DNA of 64,000 nucleotides from Cantharellus purpuraceus (taxonomy: Eukaryota; Basidiomycota; Agaricomycetes; Cantharellales; Hydnaceae), in contig JALBUN010000015.1 in the NCBI GenBank assembly GCA_025174535.1, positions 1 through 64,000 of the forward strand, written 5' to 3'. A model generated the notes under the pieces. It did not search any database, had not been told where the DNA came from, and saw only the letters and a program-made list of their open reading frames with translations. The position numbers and the translations under genes were made by a program. Positions 43,011 through 54,100 of this stretch are shown piece after piece; position 1 is the stretch's first letter, and every line of letters begins with the position of its first letter.

Positions 43011-44515
43011 GCCGCCACCTGCAAAACCTCTTTTGCCATTGACGAGGAGGTAATATTCGTTGTTGCCGATTGTATGGCACCATCACTCGCAATTGTGCCC
43101 TCTGCCAGCATGACAGCAACATCCCCAATCATCCCGATGGACTGCAATTCCATTCCACTGGTATACTGTTCCACCAGCAGGACCGCCATTCTCGTGAACT
43201 GCCCTTCGAGAGACGTGTCTTGATTGGATTGCTGGTCTGCTTTTGACTTGTACTGGGAAACGTCTTGCATTGCTGATGATCCTAGAGTGACTTTCTCTGT
43301 CGAGCTTTGGCTGATCTCTTGTGAGAGCCCTTGGAGAGACACCTGCGCTGGGGCGACCCACTGCACTGAACTTTGTGTAACCTCTTGCAGTGATCCTATG
43401 GTGGCAGATCCCACGTTCACCACCTCCCCTACCTCAGTCTGCACATCACCCTGCATCAAACAGCCCCACACAGTCAGCCTCAATAGCATTAAGAATCAGA
43501 GCCTAACTCCTTACATTGTAACTGCCAGAATACCCACTCTGGTCAATTCTCCCAATCCCACTTGATGTTTCAACCTCTGTTTAGGACAAGGACCAACATT
43601 TTCCTGGGTTGAGGACTCCGCCGTGGTTGGCTGAACCGGGGACTGCTGGGGTCTGTACCGTATGGTCGGTAAAATCCAATTGGTCAAACTTGCGTCATGA
43701 CTACACAATGCACTCACTGTGGACAACTGAGGCTCAGACCCCATAGTCGGCTGGGCTGGTATCATGGCTTCCTGTATGGATTGTGTGGACTCTCACACTA
43801 CCTGGGCTTGCACCGACGAGTCCCACTGCATCTCCACCTCGGGAAGAATCATGATGTCAACAGACTTCCCTTCCCCCTTCCCTTGCTCCAAGGCCTGACC
43901 GCCATGTTGTCCCGATGACGCTGCAAATGTGACGCAAATATCTGGCTCTGCTGCTACTTGCGCGATCTGTTCCATTGTCACTTCTGTGATGGTCTGCTCC
44001 ACTAACCCCCCACCCCTCGTCATCCGTACTGTCTCCAATTGCCCTGCTGCTCCGGGTAGGGCAGTAATGGTGTTAATATCAGCAGGAATAAGAGTCCCCC
44101 CATAATCAGTAACGTCGTCTGCTGCCACTGAGCACACGGTCGAGCCATGCTGATCCTGGACTGACCTCTCGCTCTCGGACTTCACGCATACAGCTTGTAT
44201 CTGCTGCACTTGCGTGTCATCCGATGACATATGTAGATGCTCAGAGCATATCACAGTGCTGGCCTCACTGCATCCATCTTCCTCACGGCCAGCAGAAACA
44301 ATTGATATGTCGAAAGAAGACTCATTCCCATGGACCTCCACAGAAGTGACAAGCATCGTTGATCCAGATATATCATGAACTGTAGTGTTATGCTGCTCAA
44401 TCTCCCCAGTCTCTGATCCAGATAACTTCATGGTTTGTTCATTTCGCAAGTACAGCTCATCTGCATTCCTCCGCACGAGTGATATGCAGCGCCCATGCAG
44501 ATTCAATTTTGTGAG

Positions 44516-45690
44516 CCGCCGTCTTGTTAGATAACCGATGTTCGAAAGGGGGTCATGAATATTAACACATGCTGAAGTACTGTTGACACTGGCATCTGGA
44601 ATGGACAGTCAGGAGATTTCAACGATGACACCATGGTGAAGAAGTAGAATATAAATCCGAACACCGTTGTCGCCATAATCACAGTTGCAATGGTATGTTG
44701 TAAAGTCCAGATATTGGCAGCGAGAGTAATCCCAAAGAAGAGGAGCAACATCTGCAGTAGGATCGGAAGAGTGGCGATGATCGTGTTGAAATGCCATGTT
44801 GCCATGCATCCAGCTTCTTCTGCCTACGCTGGCAGTGTTCATGCAAGGCGCCTTGTCCGAAACACATTGTTTTGAAGTGTCCCAGCCACTGTTTCCATAG
44901 CACTGCACTGGATGCAGCCAATAGACTGCTAGAGAGACTTGTGTACGCCAGCGTCTGGATCCAAATAGTCATAGAACTATGTCCATTCCAGACGGGAAGG
45001 GATGCCTGTTGAGCAGGAAACATAGAACCGTTGATTGTGTTGATTAGTGTCATTAAGAGGGCATTGGTGGTGTCACTGGGAACCGGACTGAGACTCGATT
45101 GCATGTTGACGATGAAAGTCGAGCTGATGGCCAAGAATAAACCAGCCTGAATGTCATGTTTTTGAGTGATGGTCAATGAAAAGGATGAAGCACATATGAA
45201 TATAAGCAGTACATCTAGACCGCCATTGTGCCTCTCAATCAGCTCGTCATCATGCTTTTTGTCTGGCCACCCATTCATATGTAGACCAGAAATGCGAGGG
45301 GGCATCCTTTCTAGTCCGTTCAAACATATCGGATTCATACGTTGTGTCAAGGATGTCTTGGAGGACAGCCTCAGATCTGGTCGCAAAACGTCAGCATGGA
45401 ATTAGATAAGGAACTGTGCACTCACTTTGTCATTGGTTTGTCCGATACGACACGCTCGGAATTATTGGCACCATATTCCTGTGTCGCTGATGTCGTTGGA
45501 ATGCCAGTTTGGGGGAGATCTGGATCTTGTGAGGGTGATTGCGGTGCATGTATGGTGTCTATCACACTTTGTAGGCTCGCTTCCGGCCTGTGGCAGGCCA
45601 CCCTTTCACATGTTAGTTCAAGAAGTGCAAACCGAATGAGTCGTTGTGTCATTCTCACCGTTGTATGATGTATCAATTGAACCATCCTGG
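44516..45690 (-). pseudogene. DUF6535-domain membrane protein, N-terminal exons (locus 2)
   Basis: DUF6535 is a multi-copy family of Agaricomycete membrane proteins of unknown function. Exon 1 (45,685-45,426) is joined by a 49-nt intron (45,425-45,377) to a segment reading SHFWSTYEWVARQ, then DDELIERHNGGLDVLLIF, AGLFLAISSTFIVNMQSSLS, TIWIQTLAYTSLSSSLLAAS and SAVLWKQWLGHF. A second transmembrane block follows, ILLQMLLLFFGITLAANIW ... ATVIMATTVFGFIFYFFTMV. Three defects are visible: an A5 run (45,256-45,260) puts exon 2 one base out of frame; the next intron (45,147-45,197) has ATATGT where GTATGT is expected; and an 8-bp insertion (about 44,794-44,805) shifts the frame before the last membrane block. 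Homology to the family is clear from the motifs; the pseudogene status rests on these defects. Confidence 0.75.
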
Positions 45691-47906
45691 TCCCGATGAG
45701 CTAGAGGATGCCCCGTGTGCCCAGCCTGCTCCTGTGGCAGAGTGTGTGATTCATCGTGAAGGGGGGCCTCTGGGCTGATCGCACGCCGTCAGCATCCATT
45801 TAACATGTTAGATCAGGAGGCGTGCACTCACCGAGTCGACGGTTGGTTAGACTCTGCAGAGACCGGTGGATTACTTGCTTGCACGGCAAGGTCAGACATG
45901 GTGGAGGGAAATGTGTGGTTATTGGTAGGAGGCACTGATTAACTCCTAACTGCCAGACCCTGTATTCTGCTTCTTGAGATGTCATCGCCCTTCGCTCCCA
46001 CATCTGGCACTAGATCACTGGTTAATGTGACAGCGCGTCAGTCACATCTAACATCATGTGCACGTACAGAGTTCTAACCGGCCTAGAAGTGATTGATAGT
46101 GTTCGTGGACCTATACATGGCAGGTGAGTCGGAGGCAGGTCTCTGGGTAGATCGTGATGAAATACATACAGCTACTGTCTGCTGCCATGATCACCTCGAG
46201 CTCCACAGGCAAAGGCACGCTCCCTCTTAACGCCTCCAGAGGCCTACCGGAAACTTTCATGCGGCGAGGAAAGGTTTGTACAACGCCTCTATGATAGATT
46301 TGGTGGCTCTAGTCTCTGACGGGCGTGTGGGTACTGAGACGTTGCTGGGGTAAGTCTTGGGACGACAGGGATACCGTTACTCTGACATCATCCTCAGGGG
46401 GCTGAGAGAATGGTCAAAAATGTTACAGTCTTCTTCACATTCATTAGGACACCACTCAGACATGATGGTATTACCGGATGATATGGTTGACAGCACTGTT
46501 TTCATGAGTCTCGCATGGGACTGCGGTGGATGGAGGACACTTGGGTATTCTACTCAGTCACTGCGATGACCTCAGGCGATCTTGTGGCTCACTGTGTAAT
46601 TATTACTGCACATCCTAGAGTTAGTTTTCAAAGGACCGGAAGAACCCCATGAAGACATAGTAAAGTGTTCTTCCTCTTATGAAACCTCTTGCGCGATTAT
46701 TTCACACATGAGAAACTTGCACATACACCTTGTCTGAAGGGAAGAACACAGCCAAGCTGATGTGAAAGCGGTAAATCTGCATATTTAGAGGACACTGTTC
46801 ATAATCGGCATTGATATTGATGAAAAGGGGCCCCCATCAAATAATCAAGAGCCCAAGGCTTCAGTGAAACCTCCGCGTGACGCAATGCTCACTCTTCTGC
46901 AAAAAACACTTGTGGACAAAGCACGTCGCAAGCCTGAAAAATTAGTCCACTGAGGGATGGAGTTGAGGTGGACGAATGTGAAAGGATTGAGATAGAGTCG
47001 GCAGTTGCTAGCATACCTGGTCCAATGAGTCCATATTGAATAGAGGATCACTTGGACGAATACATAGGAGGCTGGTCGGGGTGTTCGTCAGTCTATTCCC
47101 AGCATGAAGTAAGATGTGGACATGCCTGCTGGAGGGGTTTCCTGAAGGAAGATAGCCTCACGCACAGGCTGAATATCCCCACATAAGCGGTCCACTGGCC
47201 TCAAGCACGATAGGATAACTTCTGCAGCAAGCGTGCGTATTTGCGGCATCATGCCATTGAGATCCACAAGATCGACATTTCCAACAACCTCAGATTCCAT
47301 GTGTGACAGCTTTCGTGACCGCTGCGATGGAGCACACTTGTTTTGCAAGAGCATTGGCGGCGCTCGACATAAGGCATTTTTATGACTTGCCAGGTTACTA
47401 TATCCAGTCATAAAAACTGTCATCGAGATAGGACATTGCAGCCTCCTTAGCTGTGCCGAGCACGGGTATATCCTAATTCAACAAAGAAGCATGCTATTTC
47501 CACGAAGAAACGGGACGCAGCATAGCCAAGGCAGCAAATGAGGCCTCGCTTGACAGTGGAACACCATCAACTCACTTCGAAGAAGTCTGGATAACCGGAA
47601 GCGAGAATAAAGGAAGATTGAGGACCGGATACATGCCTCTTGATACGTGTGCTTCGGTGAATGCATTAGACCTAATTTGCCCTAATGAATTCACAAACCA
47701 GCGAGACCCTAATTATTTCAGACTATGTCAAAGCAAACAATCCAGAAAGACGGTTCAGACAACACCATCACAGGCCAGGATCATGTCAGCAGTCCCTAAA
47801 CAAGGTTCAGTCTCACCTAGCCAAATCGGTCCCTTAAGATTGCCTTGAGGACCCCACCCCCTTTACATGCACAATTGGCGACATGATCCTGTGGTCTAAG
47901 CTGTCG
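45691..47906. other. Unassigned sequence, possibly decayed exons
   Basis: Small ORFs on both strands (for example minus 47,423-47,088 and plus 46,357-46,569) show no family I recognise. The minus ORF at 47,423-47,088 could belong downstream of the DUF6535 locus-3 gene, but nothing in the sequence proves it. No LTR or MITE boundary is visible here. Confidence 0.35.
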
Positions 47907-47913
47907 ATATAAA
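47907..47913 (+). promoter_or_regulatory. TATA-like box upstream of a small ORF
   Basis: ATATAAA 76 bp upstream of the ATG at 47,989, followed by a pyrimidine-rich stretch (about 47,925-47,960), a common layout of basidiomycete promoters. Confidence 0.4.
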
Positions 47914-47988
47914 GGCCAAGACAATTCCTCGTCTCACGTCAACCCTTCGCCTCCCCACAGCAACCTACTCACACGACTGATACCACCT

Positions 47989-48165
47989 ATGTCATACAAC
48001 ATGAACCAGTATCCCTCAAAGTGTCATTGCCGGGACATTCACATCTCGCCCCTGCTCATCCGTTTGGCGTATGACTTATATATTCACAGTCCCACTTTTG
48101 AAAACGGTTACAACTATGCGCCTTTTGAGGATGCACTCGAAGCCCTCACCGCAACCGACCCCTAG
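47989..48165 (+). CDS. Small hypothetical protein, 58 residues
   Basis: Uninterrupted ORF beginning MSYNMNQYPSKCHCRDIHIS and ending with TAG after ALTATDP. Start context is 'cacctATGtc', and a TATA-like box lies 76 bp upstream. It has no signal peptide or membrane segment; its composition is ordinary and includes a CHC motif near the N-terminus. It sits on the opposite strand to the broken DUF6535 gene at 48,430-49,346. I do not recognise it. It might be the first exon of a longer gene or a chance ORF. Confidence 0.35.
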   Translation: MSYNMNQYPSKCHCRDIHISPLLIRLAYDLYIHSPTFENGYNYAPFEDALEALTATDP

Positions 48166-48429
48166 TACATCAAATAACTGACATGGCCACAGAAAGCCAC
48201 TCACCTTGCTCTCGCTTCAGGGTTGCATTCCCAAACGGCGATGTCGGCGCCTTTCAAGAGGTGCCAATTTGTCTACTGTATGTCAACAAGCAATTCCAAT
48301 GTCTAAGGCACATCACTCACTTGTTCTCCACTTCAGCACCCCATTACTGGACGACCCAGACAACATCGCCTTCGGAGAGGCGTTGATCGATGACCTCCCC
48401 GTGACGGGTCCGTCGAGTGGCATACACCA
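48166..48429. other. No gene assigned
   Basis: Overlapping small ORFs on the plus strand, and the likely 3' part of the DUF6535 gene on the minus strand. No recognisable motif. Confidence 0.35.
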
Positions 48430-49346
48430 CTGAATCGCCAACTCTCTCCCTTTGCTCCTTGGTGGCGGTGTCACCTACCTCCTCTGGATCATCTTTCATC
48501 TGATGATCCTCCATCCTCTGTCCGCACGCAAAATGCAAGGAACTGCAGGGACGGCTGTATATATCATTCCACCATGTGCAATGGTTGTCTCTGATTGGAA
48601 CAATTCAAGGCATGACTTGGGGGTCGTTCTTCGCAAGCTGGAGCAGAGCATACAGATAAGCCTTGACTTGACTGATATTATCAACGGCTATTGTGAGATC
48701 TGGAGAACAACCTGAAGCATCGGCAGACCCTGTCGCAAAGTACTGACACAGCTCCATACTTTGGCCATCACGCTCCCCCCCCCGATATGCGTCAAAACAT
48801 GTCAAAGGCATGCCCGCTACAACTCGGACAGCCTCTTCATATGTTTTCTCTACGGCAGAGTTTGCAATGACCCATGAGAGAAGATTGTCGCTTCGAGTTC
48901 CGTGTGCCCTGGCTTATAACGCAGATCTGCAAGCATGTGCCAGAACGACATACTCTTCCCAGAGTCAAACTTTCCCACCCCATAAGAAAAAGTACGGTCT
49001 TTCTTGTATCGTGTAAATACTGCCCATCCCCAGTATAAAATCAGACATTGTTGTCTGAAGCGGACATCCTGGGGAGACCACGGTAAGACAGTCCCCAAAA
49101 CACAGACGGCTGCAGTGAAGAGGACCAAGCCGAGAATAGTATATCCAATTCCACTGCTGTTGTCCATGATGAATAGTACAACTCTTGGGAAGTACGACTC
49201 TTGGGAAGAACGAGAAGAGGGCCAGCGGAATCAGAAACGGGATGCCACTGATGACTGCACTAAAATGCCACTTGAAAGCCCCAATGGCACAAAGATGACA
49301 TTCACAAGCATCACTGGACGACATTCCAGGAGATGCAGGTGCATAC
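48430..49346 (-). pseudogene. DUF6535 gene of locus 3, C-terminal half
   Basis: Continuation of the half at 56,070-56,420, separated by Copia-1. Minus-strand order: YAPASPGMSSSDACECHLC at the insertion edge, IGAFKWHFSAVISGIPFLIP, LALFSFF (membrane segment), SSGIGYTILGLVLFTAAVCV (second membrane segment), SPGCPLQTTMSDF, NLLSWVIANSAVEKTYEEAV, MELCQYFATGSADASGC and VKAYLYALLQLAKNDPQVMP. A 16-bp tandem duplication (49,177-49,208) and a one-base loss near the PW/SPGC junction (about 49,074) break the frame. The last conserved block ends near 48,605. Confidence 0.78.
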
Positions 49347-50075
49347 TGTTATTTGGAAGACCGGACTTCTAGGGAACAGAGGGGGAACAGAGGGGATAGG
49401 AGGAATAGGAGCACATAGGAGGCTCAGGAGGTTGAGGGGAGGTAGGAAAGCAAAGGGAAATGGTTAGGAGGGAAGAGTAGAAGCCCCTGTAAGCTCCACA
49501 GACATCAGAACATTCTCCTATATTTCTTTTATATTTTATTTCATCATTTTTTCCCTATTGGCTCCACCCCCCATTTCATTTTTATCACAGGTTTCTTTCC
49601 CATGTTTCAAATGACACAGAACTTTTATCACGAGTTATTAGCATGCATATCTTGTATAAAACACGCCTAGATAGATATGCAATGGACCAGAGAATTTACT
49701 CTCACTTGTTTTTGTTGACTGTGTCTGAACTATTTGTTTCTGGAATAACTCCAGAACAAACGTGTATTTCTACAATCCTTTGCATACTCCAGAGTATTGC
49801 AACATATATTCGAATCCCAGTTTGCGAAGCCTAAGCTCCACTGGTTGATTTTCTATTAAGCATTTACTCTCGTTCGAGTCATCTGCTCCTGATCCCTGCT
49901 TAAATTGTCGATATCTAGATGAAGATCACACCAAATCCCATCAAACTTCGTAGGAAGATACTACTCAAGTATATCTTCAATTCGACTACGCATACATCCA
50001 GCTCCCATCACTCCCTCTGTCTCTATTCAAAATCTACTCTCCACACACCCCCAGCAAGGCGAAATTTTTTCAACA
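49347..50075 (+). repeat. Copia-1 5' LTR
   Basis: TGTTATTTGGAAGACC...TTTTTTCAACA. Contains two G-runs with 'aacaga' spacers near its start and a probable TATA region ('cttgtataaaacacg', about 49,652). It differs from the 3' LTR at CpG sites near its positions 18, 200, 410 and 640, at one transversion, and at three indels. Confidence 0.93.
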
Positions 50076-50092
50076 AAGATTAAGAGTCTCAG
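50076..50092 (+). other. Copia-1 primer-binding site, tRNA-Lys(CUU) anticodon-arm type
   Basis: AAGATTAAGAGTCTCAG directly after the LTR. Its complement is CTGAGACTCTTAATCTT, which matches the anticodon stem and loop of tRNA-Lys(CUU) as known in other eukaryotes. Copia-2 has the same core at the same place despite unrelated LTRs. Confidence 0.7.
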
Positions 50093-50101
50093 TACTCTCC
50101 G

Positions 50102-51127
50102 ATGGCCCAACCACAGAAGCATGATATTCACAAGTTTCGAGACATTAGACCAAAGCTGAGTCGAGACAATTGGGTATCTTGGAAACGAGAGCTACTTGCA
50201 ACCGCACGTGACAGAGGATTGTATGCTACCATCTTGGGCACGGATGTACTCCCTACTGCTCAGAACATTACCACTACTACGGATGATGGTGTACAACTGG
50301 TTCGAGGAATTCCTCTCCCTCAGGCGATCGAGGAATGGCATGACCGAAATAACTCATCATACAACCAAATCCTCCTAACGATCTCATCTGAATACCAAAC
50401 TGCTATCGACACGACAGATTTGGCGGCAGCAGCATGGGCAATCCTCAGGAACGAGTTCAAGTCTAGAGACCCGAGCAAGATTAGTGTCGTTCGGATGAGA
50501 TACGAACATTACCACATGCTCGAAGGACAGTCCATCAATTCTTATCTGATGACGATGAGGGAATACAGAAATCAGCTTTATCAGATGGGAGAAGCTATTC
50601 CGGACTCAACTCATGCTGCCACCATACTGCGTCACGTACCGGAGTCATGGAAATCAATAGCGCTGACCATTCAACTTATGCATACGGATCTTAACGAGAT
50701 CGAACAGAAGCTGAAAGCATACGAGGCCAACATGAATGCCAGGGATCTATCGAGCCAAACTTCCACTGCATTTTCTGCGAAGCTCTCACCTCAGGGCCGA
50801 GTCAATCCCACATTCCCTTCCAATCAGCAATCTATTTTGAACTTTACAGCTTCATGTCCAGCAAATCCAATATCAAACTTTCATTGCACGAACTGTGGTA
50901 GACAAGGCCACACTATTATCAGGTGTTACGCACGAGGAGGCGGTATGGAGGGCAGAGCACCATGGAGCAACCAATCTGAGTCACATGTTACTTCAAACAG
51001 AAACTCACCATCAGCCTCCCCACTCAGAAATCACCCAACTCCCCCTACCATACCGAAGCCTACGAAATCAGCCAAATTTGCAGAAGAGACAAAGCCAAAC
51101 ATCGTTCTTATGGCTTACATATCCTAA
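50102..51127 (+). CDS. gag: Copia-1 gag
   Basis: 341-codon ORF beginning MAQPQKHDIHKFRDIRPKLS. Gag segments: NWVSWKRELLATARDRGLY, AWAILRNEFKSRDPSKISVV, LEGQSINSYLMTMREYRNQL, a long hydrophilic linker, and the zinc knuckle CTNCGRQGHTIIRC (CX2CX4HX4C) at about 50,887. It ends at TAA 51,125 in frame with pol. In Copia-2 gag continues without a stop into the protease, so this TAA is probably a mutation. Gag alone could still be made. Confidence 0.9.
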   Translation: MAQPQKHDIHKFRDIRPKLSRDNWVSWKRELLATARDRGLYATILGTDVLPTAQNITTTTDDGVQLVRGIPLPQAIEEWHDRNNSSYNQILLTISSEYQTAIDTTDLAAAAWAILRNEFKSRDPSKISVVRMRYEHYHMLEGQSINSYLMTMREYRNQLYQMGEAIPDSTHAATILRHVPESWKSIALTIQLMHTDLNEIEQKLKAYEANMNARDLSSQTSTAFSAKLSPQGRVNPTFPSNQQSILNFTASCPANPISNFHCTNCGRQGHTIIRCYARGGGMEGRAPWSNQSESHVTSNRNSPSASPLRNHPTPPTIPKPTKSAKFAEETKPNIVLMAYIS

Positions 51128-54100
51128 ACCGAAGCTGAAGAGGCCAAGGTACATGTATCAACAAACACGACTGCATTCTCATCGATGGAAGAAACTTCTC
51201 ACCTCTGGTTCATGGATTCGGCTCACCTCTGGTTCATGGATTCGGCCGCCTCCAGCCACATATGCGGAAACAAGAACATCTTCGATACGATGTATACGGT
51301 TCCCATCCTCACAATTGAAACTGCAAGTGGAGAATCTTTCACCGCAAATAAACGAGGCACCATCAATATTATGCTCCACTCAGACGGTATGGACGACATA
51401 CCAATCACATTGAAGGACGTCGTATACGTACCAAAGCTCAATGTGAATTTATTATCAGTCGGATGTGTTACAAATGCGAACGTGGACGTATCTTTCACCA
51501 AAGATTATTCATTTTTGTCGATAGATAACACTATCATCGCACAGGGTTCAAAAGTCAACAATCTATTTGCATTTCAAGCCACAATTGAACCCACCAATAT
51601 TCGAGTCAACTACACAAATGACCAAGTTCACTACTCGAATCAGACATCAGACGCGACTCTTTGGCATCACCGACTTGCACATGCAAGTTACTCCACAATC
51701 GATAAAATGATGAAATCCAATACGGTCATTGGACTACCCACAAAGATCAGCTTTGATCAAATCAGTCAATGTATGAACTGTCCATATGGGAAACAAGTGC
51801 GCGCACCATTCAAAAATGTCGAAGAAATTCCCAAGGACATTGGTGATACGATTGTCTCCGATCTCTGTGGCCCCTTCGAATTATCCATTGGAGGATACAG
51901 ATACTTCATAACATGGATCGACCTCAAAACCAGATATGTCAGCATCGAGTTTCTGAAGAACAAAGAATGTAGGACCATCACCGATTCATTCAAATGCTTT
52001 CTGGCATGGATTACAAGGCAGAAAAGCGTATATGTTAAGAAGATAAGGACCGATAATGGTGGCGAGTACACTGGACACGAATTTCAGGAGTTATGCGGTG
52101 AGCTAGGAATAATACACGAGACTACCTCACTGTACACTCCAGAACACAATGGGATATCCGAACGATATAATCGCACCCTTCAAGAAGGGGCACTCACTCT
52201 ACTACATGACTCAGGCCTTTCAAACAGATTCTGGGTGTCAGCTATACATACGGTGAATTTTGTCAAGAACCGTTTACTCCACAGTCGTATCAAAATGTCC
52301 CCACACAAAGCATTTTGGGGACACAGGCCCAAAATAGATTGGTTTAGGACATATGGTGCAAAATGTTGGCCCCTCGTACCAAAACCTATCAGAAAAAAGG
52401 GCGACTTCAGATCTATTGAAGGGATCTTCGTCGGATATTTCGATAATTCAAAGTCTTACAAAATATGGATCCCGTGCACACACACGATCATGAAAGCTCG
52501 CGATGTTATATTCGACGAAGCCAATCACATTGAACGTGTAACTATACACGCGACCGATGATGATGACCTCCCCGATCTGTGGAAAGAGGATATCCCAATC
52601 CACGTCACACCCATCGATGCACCAACGCCCGTGACTCAGTGGACGGAGGACCACGAGCTCCCGTTCGCGTCTGGAGATATTGAGACTGAAGCTGAAACCG
52701 CGGATATGGATGGAGGAGATACAGAGAGAGGAACGGCCGAAGAAGAAGGCGGTGAATCAGAAGAAGAAGAAACATACGCGCCAAAGGACTTTGAGCGAGG
52801 CGCCTGGCTTGACCCGTCCAACGTTACTTACGGACGAGGGAAAAGAATAAAAGCTTTATATTCGGTCATATCAGCTTTCTCGGATGGCGCAGTCAACTTA
52901 GAACTCACCGAACAAGCCTTCGTCACACTCGGTGAAGATGAACCGGCCAGTTATACGGATGCGATGACATCCGTTAACGCCAACGAGTGGAGAAATGCCT
53001 GCCTGACCGAATATGATAACCTGATGAGTTATAACACGTGGACATTAGTTGAGAAACCCACTCACACGAACATAGTCGGGAACAGATGGGTTTTTCGCGT
53101 TAAAAGAGATAATCTAGGTCAATTTGACAAAAGGAAGGCCAGACTCGTCGCTCAGGGCTTCTCTCAGATCCCCGGCATCGACTTCAATGAAACATACTCC
53201 CCCACTATCAGATTCACATCCATACGACTTATCCTCGCACTTGCCGCTCAATATGATCTCGAACTGCGTCAAATCGACATTAAGGGGGCGTACCTGAACG
53301 GCATACTTGAAGAAACAGTCTATATGCAACAGCCCGAAGGATTCATTGTGAAAGGAAAGGAGGGCCTCGTTTGCAAGCTTAAAAAGGGTGTATACGGTCT
53401 CAAACAGTCCGGGCGAGTCTGGTATCAAACGCTTAAGGAGAAGCTCACGAAACTTGGGTTCACACCTGGTAAAGCCGATGAAACCATCTATTTCCAGAGC
53501 AAGGAGTCAGGATCTCTCAAGATAGCCGGTTGGTATGTGGACGATGGACTATTGGCTACGAATACGAAGGAAGCGATGGAAGAACTCGTTAAAGATATCA
53601 GTGGCATTTTTGACATACAAGATCTGGGAGAACCAACGCGGTTATTAGGCATTAAAATCCACAGAAATCGAAGCAATGGGACGATACATATCTCTCAACC
53701 CTTGTTCATTAACACCATCGCCAAACGCTTTGAAATATCGCCTGGAAAGTCAATCAACAGTCCCATGGATCCTGTACTTGACTTACGCACCTCAACGAGT
53801 TCCGACAACACCATTGACGTCCCTTATGCCTCCCTCATTGGCTGCATCAATTACTGCGCAGTCTTCACTCGACCCGACATAGCGTATGCCACGAACAAAT
53901 GTGCCCAGTTCACGTCATGTCCTACAACCGACCATTGGGAAGCCGTGAAGAGGATCGTTCGATATCTACAACATACAGCAAATCATGGCATTCTCTATCA
54001 GAAAAACGGCAAGGGAGTCCAAGGATATGCTCATAACCTTGCAGGCTTCACGGATGCAGACTTTGCAGGTGACGTGAATGATCGCAAGTCAACGACAGGG

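Larger units (their letters stand above)
38590..44515 (-). pseudogene. Ser/Thr/Gln-rich repeat region of the DUF6535 locus 2
   Basis: Minus-strand coding blocks: 44,506-43,793, 43,489-42,631, 41,838-41,188, 41,167-40,736, 40,739-40,184, 39,616-39,300 and 39,319-38,600. They are rich in Ser, Thr, Gln, Glu and Val, with S-S-x-E-Q-T repeats (about 41,300-41,690) and 15-residue QESISSSTEVAQTA-type repeats (42,690-43,010 and again near 39,200). Probable introns with GTGAGT or GTAAGT donors and CAG acceptors lie at about 41,870-41,932 and 40,380-40,447. The region is downstream of, and in the same orientation as, the DUF6535 exons, so I infer one large gene. It is interrupted by a MITE and a solo LTR, and adjacent blocks need frame changes. 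No catalytic domain is visible. Confidence 0.55.
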
